Positions 53,790 through 60,942 of a stretch of DNA of 64,000 bases are shown piece after piece. A program made the position numbers and the translations under genes. The stretch covers positions 1 through 64,000 of the forward strand of contig CBDVAP010000001.1 in NCBI GenBank assembly GCA_965372015.1, written 5' to 3'. Below the pieces are notes generated by a model. It was not told the origin of the DNA and did no database searches. It saw only the letters and a list, made by a program, of their open reading frames with translations. The stretch's first letter is position 1, and every line of letters starts with the position of its first letter. The DNA comes from JACZSB01 sp965372015. Lineage in GTDB: Bacteria; Fidelibacterota; Marinisomatia; SCGC-AAA003-L08; TS1B11.

Positions 53790-54785
53790 GTGGGATTGTT
53801 GCGTGAACTAGTGGCCGTGCGTAATCGGAGCGATGGACTTGTTCTTCAATGGCATGCCGGCACCTCACCTGTTGAATGCTTAATCTACAAAGGTCAATCG
53901 ACTGACAGCATCGATCGTACGAAGCCGATCGCTAAGACGACCAACAACTCCGCTATCCTACCGAATCTCGATCCGTTGGTCCGCCACTACTTCGAGGTTG
54001 TTCCAAAAGGGGAAACAGGACAGATAGTCGCCGAGCGCCATCTTAGGTTTCAAGGTATTCGCAACTTCCGTGACCTTGGTGGATATGAGACGACTGATGG
54101 ACGAACAGTCAGATGGGGTTTGCTTTATCGCTCGGGTAATCTTTCGCAGGCTACTGATGCGGACCTGGCCTATCTTTCCAGCCTAAGACTTAAGTTCGTG
54201 TTTGACTTTCGTATGCCTTCTGAGAATCGACTGCGATCGAGAGAGTATACGACTGCACTTGGCGTGCAGGTGTTTAAGCTGCCAATGCTCAGCGATAGAA
54301 TCACGCAGATGTTTGAGTCTGCTATGATATCCAGTCCCGGTGAGCAGCATAGGATCGATGCTGAGGAGCTGCTCATTGAGTTATATCGTTCCTTTGTTAC
54401 CGATTCTATGTCACAGTGTAGCGAGATAATTCAGACGATTTCTGATCCTGTCAACCTACCCACTTTATATCATTGCAGCCAGGGGAAGGATCGGACGGGT
54501 TTTGTGTCGGCCATTACGCTTCTCGCCCTGGGGGTTTCAAGAAAAACGGTCTTCAACGACTTTATGCTCTCAAGCCAGTACATCACACCGGATGACGAAG
54601 GACAGATTCTTTCCTTCATAGATCCTGCCGTTAAACAGTCACTTCTCAAGACACGACGGGAGCACCTTGAAGCTGCCTTTGAGACTATAGACAAGCGGTA
54701 CGGATCCGTGGATATGTACCTATGCGAAGGTTTGGGTCTCAACGAAAAAAGTTTGGAAAAATTACGCGCCGCCTTACTCGAGTAA
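53790..54785 (+). CDS. Tyrosine-phosphatase-like protein with N-terminal beta domain
   Basis: 331 residues from GTG 53790 (AGAGGA about 8 nt upstream; the ATG two bases earlier is out of frame). A beta-rich, fibronectin-III-like N-terminal domain (1-85) precedes the phosphatase: FQGIRNFRDLGGYET (substrate loop), LLYRSGNLS, and the P-loop HCSQGKDRTG with catalytic Cys229 and Arg235. This is the Y_phosphatase3 pattern, used on phosphotyrosine, phosphoinositides or small phosphoesters. It follows the dikinase pair by 116 bases and may reverse or monitor their phosphorylation; that is inference. Confidence 0.83.
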   Translation: MGLLRELVAVRNRSDGLVLQWHAGTSPVECLIYKGQSTDSIDRTKPIAKTTNNSAILPNLDPLVRHYFEVVPKGETGQIVAERHLRFQGIRNFRDLGGYETTDGRTVRWGLLYRSGNLSQATDADLAYLSSLRLKFVFDFRMPSENRLRSREYTTALGVQVFKLPMLSDRITQMFESAMISSPGEQHRIDAEELLIELYRSFVTDSMSQCSEIIQTISDPVNLPTLYHCSQGKDRTGFVSAITLLALGVSRKTVFNDFMLSSQYITPDDEGQILSFIDPAVKQSLLKTRREHLEAAFETIDKRYGSVDMYLCEGLGLNEKSLEKLRAALLE

Positions 54786-54868
54786 GGGCCCCGATTACGA
54801 AAAAACTGGTTGGGTTACAGCGGTAACGGGTTGGGCGAACTGTTAGTTAGGCGAAAGGGGGAATCGCG

Positions 54869-55537
54869 ATGAAAGTGCTTATCGTTTATTGGCATCCGGA
54901 ACCCCGGAGTTTTAACAGTGCGATGTTTCATACGGCTTGTGATACGCTCGCAGATGCAGGGAATGAGGTAAGAGTTTCAGACCTACACGATATGCGTTTT
55001 GATCCGGTTTCCAGCCGAAAGAACTTTAAAACTGTCAAAGATCCAAACTATCTTAAGTTGCAACTCGAAGAGATGTATGCCACTGAATTGAATGGTTTTT
55101 CGGCAGATCTCGATTCTGAAATGGGGAAGATCGAGTGGTGTGACCTGATGATTTGGCAATTTCCGCTGTGGGGTTTTGGCATGCCGGCAGTTCTCAAAGG
55201 GTGGGTTGACCGCGTGTTTGCTCGGGGGCGCATGTACGGTAGTGGCCGGAGATACGAAACAGGAGTATTTCGCGGAAAGCGGGCGCTGCTATCGCTGACA
55301 ACTGGTGGTCAGGAAGAAACCTATCGTAAAGATGGAGCCAATGGCGATATCAATGCAATCTTACGCCCAATTCACAGAGGCAATTTGCAGTTTTTCGGAT
55401 TTGATGTGTTGGCACCGCAGATTGTATATGCCCCTGCTCGCATGACACATGAGCAGAGAGCACAACAATTGGCCAACTACGCCGCACGACTAAAGCGCAT
55501 TAGTGAAGAATCTCCCTTTGATGTTGGCATCTATTGA
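54869..55537 (+). CDS. Flavodoxin-fold NAD(P)H quinone oxidoreductase
   Basis: 222 residues of the Flavodoxin_2 family (KefF/MdaB/YwrO type). FMN- or FAD-binding phosphate loop HPEPRSFNSAM near the N-terminus, WQFPLWGFGMPAVLKGWVDR (about 95-115) typical for the quinone/flavin pocket, and LLSLTTGGQEETY. It reduces quinones or electrophiles by two electrons, avoiding semiquinones. AAAGGGGG about 9 nt upstream. Last gene before the right-hand island repeat R4. Confidence 0.88.
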   Translation: MKVLIVYWHPEPRSFNSAMFHTACDTLADAGNEVRVSDLHDMRFDPVSSRKNFKTVKDPNYLKLQLEEMYATELNGFSADLDSEMGKIEWCDLMIWQFPLWGFGMPAVLKGWVDRVFARGRMYGSGRRYETGVFRGKRALLSLTTGGQEETYRKDGANGDINAILRPIHRGNLQFFGFDVLAPQIVYAPARMTHEQRAQQLANYAARLKRISEESPFDVGIY

Positions 55538-55616
55538 TTCTAGCCCTTCCATACCCAGCTGGACTGATTAGAACTTAATCTAAGAGAGACCTCCAGGCTT
55601 CATAAGGTGTTTTACC

Positions 55617-55710
55617 ATCAAGATAGTGCTGCTGAAATAAGGCCAACTAACAGCACAAAGACATTTCTGCGGATACGGGTTGGATACGGATTTTTATTTA
55701 TCGTCGTATC
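55617..55710 (+). repeat. Tail-plus-GGATACG repeat, copy R4
   Basis: Begins ATC AAG ATA GTG CTG CTG AAA TAA (IKIVLLK-stop, 55617-55640): the last eight codons of a C-terminal-domain gene with nothing recognisable upstream. GGATACG lies at 55671-55677 and 55682-55688, 30 nt after the stop. The last 51 bases (55660-55710) equal those of R3. An inverted CGTATCC follows at 55705-55711. It abuts a tRNA-Met 3' half. Confidence 0.72.
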
Positions 55711-55719
55711 CACGAAGAA

Positions 55720-55761
55720 CTCATAATCCGTTGGTTGGGGGTTCGACTCCCTCCGGGCCCA
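55720..55761 (+). tRNA. 3' half of tRNA-Met (CAU)
   Basis: From the anticodon loop CTCATAA onward the geometry is correct: anticodon-stem 3' strand TCCGT, 5-nt variable loop, T-stem GGGGG/CCCTC (one G-T), T-loop TTCGACT, acceptor CGGGCCC, discriminator A. CCA is not encoded. The upstream bases (AAGAA) do not pair with the stem and there is no D-arm or 5' acceptor strand. It is a fragment typical of an integration scar. Confidence 0.6.
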
Positions 55762-55797
55762 CATTCTCCAAATAGTCTCCAATGAGAACTCCCTGAA

Positions 55798-55814
55798 CCC
55801 CGCCCTCGGCGGGG
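55798..55814 (+). terminator. Terminator-like hairpin after the tRNA fragment
   Basis: A 7-bp G+C stem (CCCCGCC/GGCGGGG) with loop CTC, about 36 bases past the tRNA fragment. No T-run follows, so activity is uncertain. Confidence 0.45.
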
Positions 55815-55927
55815 CAGTGAATGGGGTGGGTTTACTCCTCAGCCTTAGCCTTTCCCCAAAAAACCATTGGCATTTAGTTCATACGTTAATAATATAGGTG
55901 CGTACTATTCCATGAGCCGCTAAAAGC

Positions 55928-56362
55928 ATGACAGACCTGGAACAGAGCACCGGTTTCCTGGTGGTCAGGACCGCCAGAAGTATGAAGCGGGCCCTGGACA
56001 GCCGGCTGGGCCCCATCGGGATGACCGCCGCCCAACACGTGATCATCAGCACCTTGGCCCACGAGGACGGCCTGTCGCTTTCCCAGGTGGGCAAGCGGGC
56101 CTACCTGGACAAGCCGGCCATCACCGGCCTGGCCGACCGCCTGGAAAAGGACGGCCTGGTCGAGCGCCGCCGCAGCACAAATGACCGCCGCGTGGTCCAG
56201 TTGCACCTGACAGCCAAGGGGCGCAACCTGCTCCAGGAAATGGACCGCATCGCCACTGAAGTGGATCGGGAACTGGTGGGTATTCTGTCCGGGGTGGAGC
56301 TGCGCCGCTTGCGCGAGCTGGTCACCCGCCTGTGGGTCCACTCCAACGGGGAGCCGCGATGA
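55928..56362 (+). CDS. MarR-family transcriptional regulator of the bcr-like operon
   Basis: 144 residues, standard MarR length. Winged HTH about 30-100: LSQVGKRAYLDKPAITGLADR (recognition helix) and RRSTNDRRVVQLHLTAKG (wing), flanked by dimerisation helices. No strong ribosome-binding site. It overlaps the next gene (ATGA) and so leads the reductase operon. MarR-type regulators such as BadR control benzoyl-CoA reductase operons in some bacteria, usually with an aromatic acid or acyl-CoA as effector, which fits here. A weak inverted TACG...CGTA lies upstream around 55885-55910 and could be its operator. Confidence 0.85.
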   Translation: MTDLEQSTGFLVVRTARSMKRALDSRLGPIGMTAAQHVIISTLAHEDGLSLSQVGKRAYLDKPAITGLADRLEKDGLVERRRSTNDRRVVQLHLTAKGRNLLQEMDRIATEVDRELVGILSGVELRRLRELVTRLWVHSNGEPR

Positions 56363-57528
56363 CAGTTAGTAACCTGGAGCAGGCCCTGGAGACCGCCCGC
56401 GAGCTGTTCGCCGACTTGTCCTTCGAGTATGCCCGGCGCTGGAAGGATGCCGATCCAGGCCGGCGGGTGATCGGCTACCTGCCCATCTACGTCCCCCGGG
56501 AGATCGTCCAGGCCCTGGGCATGCTGCCGGTGGGGATCTTCGGCGCCGGGGCTCGCTTGCCGGTGGTGCACGGCGATGCCTTTTTCCAGTCCTACATCTG
56601 CCACCTGCCGCGCACCGTGGTGGAACTGGTTATGGGCGGCCATTTGGACAATTTCGACGGTTTCCTGTTTCCCGCCATCTGCGACGTGATCCGTAACCTG
56701 TCGGGCGTTTTCAGGCTCAATTTCAAAGATAAATTTGTCCGTTACCTGGACTTTCCCCAGAACTTTATGCCCCCAGTCGGCGGGGCCTTTTATCGCCGGG
56801 AACTGGAGCGGTTGGCCGATGACCTGGGCCGCCTCAATGGCCGCAGCTTGGACACTGCCGAACTCAACCGGTCCATTGAGCTCTACAATCGCAATCGCCG
56901 GCTGGTGGCGGCCCTGGCCGATTTCCGCACCGAATTTCCCCATAAGGTCAGCGCGGCGGACTACTACCTGCTGCTGCGGGCCGGCTACGTGATGGCGGTT
57001 GAGGAGCACAACCAGTTCCTCACTGATGTGCTGCAATGGTTGCAGGCCCTCCAGGCCGAGCCGGAGGACAAAATCCGGGTGGTGGTCTCCGGCGCCTTTT
57101 GCGAGCAGCCGCCGCTGGGACTGATCAAGAGCATCGAGAACGCCGGCTGCTACATTGTCGATGACGATTTTCAAATGGGCCTCCGCTGGATTCAGGGGGA
57201 TATCCCCGCCGATAGCGACGATCCCCTGGGTGCCCTGGTGGACGCCTATCTGTGCCGTAGCGTACCCTCCGCCGCGGTATTCTCAGTTAACGGCGAGAAA
57301 GCTGCCGCCCTGGCGACCGCGGTCCGGGAGCGGCGGGCCGACGGGGTGATCTTCTGCGCCCCCAGCTTCTGCGATCCGGCCCTGTTGGACCGCCCCCAGT
57401 TGGAGCAGGTTCTGGACCGGGAGGAAATCCGCCACTTCAACTTCCAGTACCACGAGAACCTGGGCCAGTTCCAGGTGATTAAGGAGCAGGCCGGCACCTT
57501 CGCCGACACGATAAAATTGTGGGAATGA
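56359..57528 (+). CDS. bcrC: Class I benzoyl-CoA reductase-like subunit C (HgdB/BcrC family)
   Basis: 389 residues from ATG 56359, overlapping the MarR stop; GGGGAG is 5-9 nt upstream. Family motifs: SYICHLPRTVVELVMGG (Cys81), FPAICDVIRNL (Cys108) and FCAPSFCDPALLD (Cys333, Cys338), the Cys pattern that binds a [4Fe-4S] cluster in BcrC/HgdB-type subunits. With subunit B it would form the catalytic part that reduces an aromatic-ring acyl-CoA, driven by ATP hydrolysis in the A/D part. Order, sizes and motifs match the bcrCBAD arrangement of Thauera-type class I enzymes. Related 2-hydroxyacyl-CoA dehydratases cannot be excluded. Confidence 0.82.
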   Translation: MTVSNLEQALETARELFADLSFEYARRWKDADPGRRVIGYLPIYVPREIVQALGMLPVGIFGAGARLPVVHGDAFFQSYICHLPRTVVELVMGGHLDNFDGFLFPAICDVIRNLSGVFRLNFKDKFVRYLDFPQNFMPPVGGAFYRRELERLADDLGRLNGRSLDTAELNRSIELYNRNRRLVAALADFRTEFPHKVSAADYYLLLRAGYVMAVEEHNQFLTDVLQWLQALQAEPEDKIRVVVSGAFCEQPPLGLIKSIENAGCYIVDDDFQMGLRWIQGDIPADSDDPLGALVDAYLCRSVPSAAVFSVNGEKAAALATAVRERRADGVIFCAPSFCDPALLDRPQLEQVLDREEIRHFNFQYHENLGQFQVIKEQAGTFADTIKLWE

Positions 57529-58814
57529 CAGTCCAGAAAGAGCAGAGCATGCTCCGGCAGAAACAGATGCTGGCGGATCATTTCGAGGCACTCTCCCAGG
57601 CCAGGGAAACCGGCCGGAAGGTGGTCTATACCTTCGTGCCCGGCAACTTGACCGAGCTGATATATACCTTCGACATGCTACCCATGTATCCCGAGATCAA
57701 CGCGCTCCAGTCGGGCATGCGCCAGCGCTCCCGCGACTTCATCCGGGGCGCGGAGGAAACGGGTTACCCGGAGGACGTCTGCTCATACGTGAAATGCGAC
57801 ATAGGCATGATGTTGCAGGGCAATGTGGGTCCCACCGGCCAGGTGCTGCCGCCGCCAGACCTGTTGCTGCTGAGCTACACCGGCTGCTTCGTCTTCATGA
57901 AGTGGTTCGAGAACCTCAAGCAGCTGTATCCCGACGCCGAAATCGCCATGCTGCACATCCCGTACCAGGGGGATGGCTCTATTGATCCGGGGGCGGTGCA
58001 GTATATCGTCGACCAGTTGGAACGCGAGGTGATCCCCAAGTGCGAACGGGTGTCGGGGAAGAAGTTCGACCCGGACGAGTTGGCGGCCCGGCTGGACCTT
58101 TCCGGCCAGGCGGAGCAGCTGCTGAGCGAGGTCTTCGACTCGGCCCGCCACACCCCTTCGCCCATCGACGCTTACTTCGGCGGCGTCTACTACGTGGGAC
58201 CCATCTTCACCGCCTTTCGCGGCAGCCGGGAGTGCGTCGGGTATTACCGGGAACTGTTGGACGAGGTGAACGCTCGGGTGGCCGCCGGGCAGGGGCCGGT
58301 TACGCCCGAGGGGCCCATGGAGCGGGAAAATTTCCGCCTGGTGATCGAAGGCCCCCCCAACTGGACCCATTTCCGGGACTTCTGGAAGCTGTTTTACCAG
58401 CAGGGAGCCGTAATTGTCGGCTCCAGCTATACCGGTGTGGGCGGGGTTTATAGCGACGGTTTCCGCCATTCCGGCGCCCAGCCGTTGCGATCACTGGCGG
58501 AGTACTGCCTGGGCTGCTATACCAATCGCAGCCTACCCCAGCGCATCGATCTGCTGGCCGAATATATCACCCGCTACCAGGCGGACGGCCTGCTGGTCAA
58601 TTCCATCAAAAGCTGCAACTCCTTCTCGGCCGGCCAGCTGGTGATGATGCGGGAGCTGGAAGACCGGCTGGAGATCCCGGTGGGTTTTATCGAGACCGAC
58701 CTGGTGGACCCCCGCTACTATTCCTACTCGAACATCAAGAACCGCCTAGACTCCTTTTTCCAGATGCTCGAACAGCGGCAGGCCCTAGGCATAGAGCCGG
58801 AGGCAGTGACGTGA
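57525..58814 (+). CDS. bcrB: Class I benzoyl-CoA reductase-like subunit B (HgdB/BcrB family)
   Basis: 429 residues, ATG 57525 overlapping the previous stop (ATGA). Motifs include VCSYVKCDIG (Cys86, Cys91), LSYTGCF (Cys121), CLGCYTNRS (Cys331) and IKSCNSFSAGQ (Cys364), plus the late FIETDLVDPRYYSYSN. This is the BcrB-type pattern of a cluster-binding reductase subunit that pairs with the C subunit. Slightly overlapping starts and stops along the whole operon imply equal production of the subunits. Substrate may be benzoyl-CoA or a substituted analogue; the sequence alone does not decide. Confidence 0.82.
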   Translation: MTVQKEQSMLRQKQMLADHFEALSQARETGRKVVYTFVPGNLTELIYTFDMLPMYPEINALQSGMRQRSRDFIRGAEETGYPEDVCSYVKCDIGMMLQGNVGPTGQVLPPPDLLLLSYTGCFVFMKWFENLKQLYPDAEIAMLHIPYQGDGSIDPGAVQYIVDQLEREVIPKCERVSGKKFDPDELAARLDLSGQAEQLLSEVFDSARHTPSPIDAYFGGVYYVGPIFTAFRGSRECVGYYRELLDEVNARVAAGQGPVTPEGPMERENFRLVIEGPPNWTHFRDFWKLFYQQGAVIVGSSYTGVGGVYSDGFRHSGAQPLRSLAEYCLGCYTNRSLPQRIDLLAEYITRYQADGLLVNSIKSCNSFSAGQLVMMRELEDRLEIPVGFIETDLVDPRYYSYSNIKNRLDSFFQMLEQRQALGIEPEAVT

Positions 58815-60100
58815 AAACCTACCTGGGCATCGACCTGGGCTCCACCACCTCCAAGGCAGTGTTCTTGGATGACCAGGGCAATGTCATTGGCCGGGGGATT
58901 ACCAACACCCGCTCCAATTACGAGGTGGCCGCCCAGATCGCCCGCATGGAGGCGGAGTTCAATTCCCGCTTCACCCTTTTGCATCGCCGGTTGAGCGCCA
59001 ATGGCAACGGCACCGTCGACTGGGCGACACTGTTTCATTCGTTGGAAAGCCGGTTCCAATATATCCAGTTCCAGGAGCGGTTCGACCGCCTGATGGCTGC
59101 CATGGACCGGAACGCCCGCAGCTCCGGCGATGGGTCGATCCTGATCGAGGGTCTGCAAGTAGCGGGACAGACGGTTAAGGATCGTGTGCGGCAGGAGTAC
59201 CTTGACGGTCAGGAAGCTAGCGGTGGCCAATTCTTCCGCGATCAGTTCGGTGGAGCCTATATGCACGCCATAGAGGCCCGGGACCAAGGTTTGTCGGACC
59301 GCCTCATGGCGCTGTACGACCGCTCTATTACGCCGGTGGAGAACCAGGTCCTGGAGTTCGACTTCACCGATTTACTGTACCGGGCCCTGGACCTGATGCC
59401 TGATGAGTTGGCGGTCCACCGGCCGCTGATCGAGGCCCAGCTGGACGAAGTGGCCCTACAATCACTGGAGCCGGCGGACTACATCGGCACCGGCTACGGC
59501 CGGCAGTTGCTGCCCTTCGACGAAAAACATATCAAGTCCGAGATTCTGTGCCACGCCCTGGGGGCCCACACCTATTTTCCAAAGACCCGCACGGTGTTGG
59601 ACATCGGCGGGCAGGACACCAAGGCTATCCAGGTGGACCGCCGTGGGTTTGTGACCAGTTTCCAAATGAACGACCGCTGCGCCGCCGGTTGCGGCCGGTA
59701 CCTGGGCTACATCGCTGACGAAATGAGTATCAGCATCGGTGAGCTCGGTCCCCTGGCCATGGAGGCCGAGTACGAGGCTAATATCTGCTCCACCTGCACT
59801 GTATTCGCCGGGGCCGAGCTGCGGGAGTATCTCAACCTTGGTGAGAAAAAGGAAAATATCCTGGCCGGCCTGCACCTGGCTATCGTCCAGCGGGCCTTTG
59901 CCCTGCTGGCCAGGTCCGGGGGGGCGCGCAACGAATTCACCTTTACGGGCGGCGTGGCCCGCAACCAGGCAGTGGTCAAGTACGTGGGGCAACTGGTTAG
60001 CCGCAATTACGGCGATATGCAGATCAACGTCCATCACGACTCAATTTTCATGGGAGCGGTGGGCGCGGCCCTGTACAGTTCCCGCCGGCGGGAAGGCTAA
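58811..60100 (+). CDS. bcrA: Class I benzoyl-CoA reductase-like ATPase subunit A
   Basis: 429 residues of the BadF/BadG/BcrA/BcrD ATPase family (ASKHA fold). Nucleotide motif GIDLGSTTSKAVF (6-18), a long insert (about 60-235) typical of the larger A subunit, then DIGGQDTKAIQ and the cluster ligands MNDRCAAGCGRYLGY (Cys290, Cys294) and NICSTCTVFAGAE (Cys326, Cys329). The A and D subunits share a [4Fe-4S] cluster and couple ATP hydrolysis to electron transfer. GTG start overlaps the previous stop. The 429/280 size pair with the next gene is diagnostic for A/D of class I reductases rather than the single homodimeric activator of dehydratases. Confidence 0.87.
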   Translation: MKTYLGIDLGSTTSKAVFLDDQGNVIGRGITNTRSNYEVAAQIARMEAEFNSRFTLLHRRLSANGNGTVDWATLFHSLESRFQYIQFQERFDRLMAAMDRNARSSGDGSILIEGLQVAGQTVKDRVRQEYLDGQEASGGQFFRDQFGGAYMHAIEARDQGLSDRLMALYDRSITPVENQVLEFDFTDLLYRALDLMPDELAVHRPLIEAQLDEVALQSLEPADYIGTGYGRQLLPFDEKHIKSEILCHALGAHTYFPKTRTVLDIGGQDTKAIQVDRRGFVTSFQMNDRCAAGCGRYLGYIADEMSISIGELGPLAMEAEYEANICSTCTVFAGAELREYLNLGEKKENILAGLHLAIVQRAFALLARSGGARNEFTFTGGVARNQAVVKYVGQLVSRNYGDMQINVHHDSIFMGAVGAALYSSRRREG

Positions 60101-60942
60101 TGGCTTCCCTGGCCAAGGATTACACCCTGGGCATCGATGTGGGCAGCGCCTACGTCAAAGCGGCCCTGGTACAGTATGGCGAGCAGCCGGTGGTGCTGGC
60201 CACCAAGAATGAGAAAATCCGTAAGCGTTTGCCGGCAATAGTGATCGAAAAAACCGTGGCCGGTCTGCTGGCGGATCACGGTCTGGAATACGGCGATCTG
60301 CTCTACGTAGCCTCGACCGGCGTCGGTGAGCTGGTGGAGCGCAAGCGGGGCCATTTCTACGGCATGACCACCCATGCCCGGGGCGCCTGGCACTATCACC
60401 GCGAGGTCCGCACCGTGGTGGACCTGGGGGCACTTTATTGCCGGGTGATCTCCCTGGAGGAGGGCGCCCGGGTGCGCAACTACGCCATGACCGGCCAGTG
60501 CGCCTCGGGATCGGGCCAGTTCCTGGAGAACATCACCCGCTACTTGGGCATCACCTTAGACGAGGTGGGGGCGCTGTCCCTTAAGTCCAGCGATCCGGCC
60601 CGCACCAGCGGTATCTGCGCCGTGTTGGCCGAAACCGACGTCATTAACATGGTATCCCAGGGCATCTCCACGCCAGACATTGTCAAGGGTATTCACCTGT
60701 CCATCGCCCGGCGGATTATTAACCTGTTGCGTAAACTCAAGGTAGAGTCACCGGTGGCCTTGACCGGCGGCCTGGCCCGGGACGTAGGCCTCCTGGCGGC
60801 CATCAGGGAATTGCAGGCCGAAAAGGACATGGGGCTGGAAATATTTACCGCCGATGACTGCGCGGCGGCTGGAGCCATCGGGGCGGCCCTGTGGGGCGGT
60901 TTCCGGCACTTCAAGCTGCTGGAAAAGGCGGCCTCGGCATGA
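60100..60942 (+). CDS. bcrD: Class I benzoyl-CoA reductase-like ATPase subunit D
   Basis: 280 residues, the smaller ATPase subunit. Motifs: GIDVGSAYVKAAL (11-23), VASTGVGE, cluster ligand TGQCASGSGQFLENITRYLG (Cys134), and SGICAVLAETDVINMVSQG (Cys173), all as in BcrD/BadG-type proteins. Its ATG shares a base with the A stop (TAATG). Works as a heterodimer with the A subunit to deliver low-potential electrons. The ferredoxin donor and its reductase are not in this window. Confidence 0.87.
   Translation: MASLAKDYTLGIDVGSAYVKAALVQYGEQPVVLATKNEKIRKRLPAIVIEKTVAGLLADHGLEYGDLLYVASTGVGELVERKRGHFYGMTTHARGAWHYHREVRTVVDLGALYCRVISLEEGARVRNYAMTGQCASGSGQFLENITRYLGITLDEVGALSLKSSDPARTSGICAVLAETDVINMVSQGISTPDIVKGIHLSIARRIINLLRKLKVESPVALTGGLARDVGLLAAIRELQAEKDMGLEIFTADDCAAAGAIGAALWGGFRHFKLLEKAASA

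Noticed and set aside
56359..57528. Simple 2-hydroxyglutaryl-CoA dehydratase component
   Set aside because: Possible by family, but the two different ATPase subunits of 429 and 280 residues and the C-B-A-D order fit class I reductases better than dehydratases with a single homodimeric activator.
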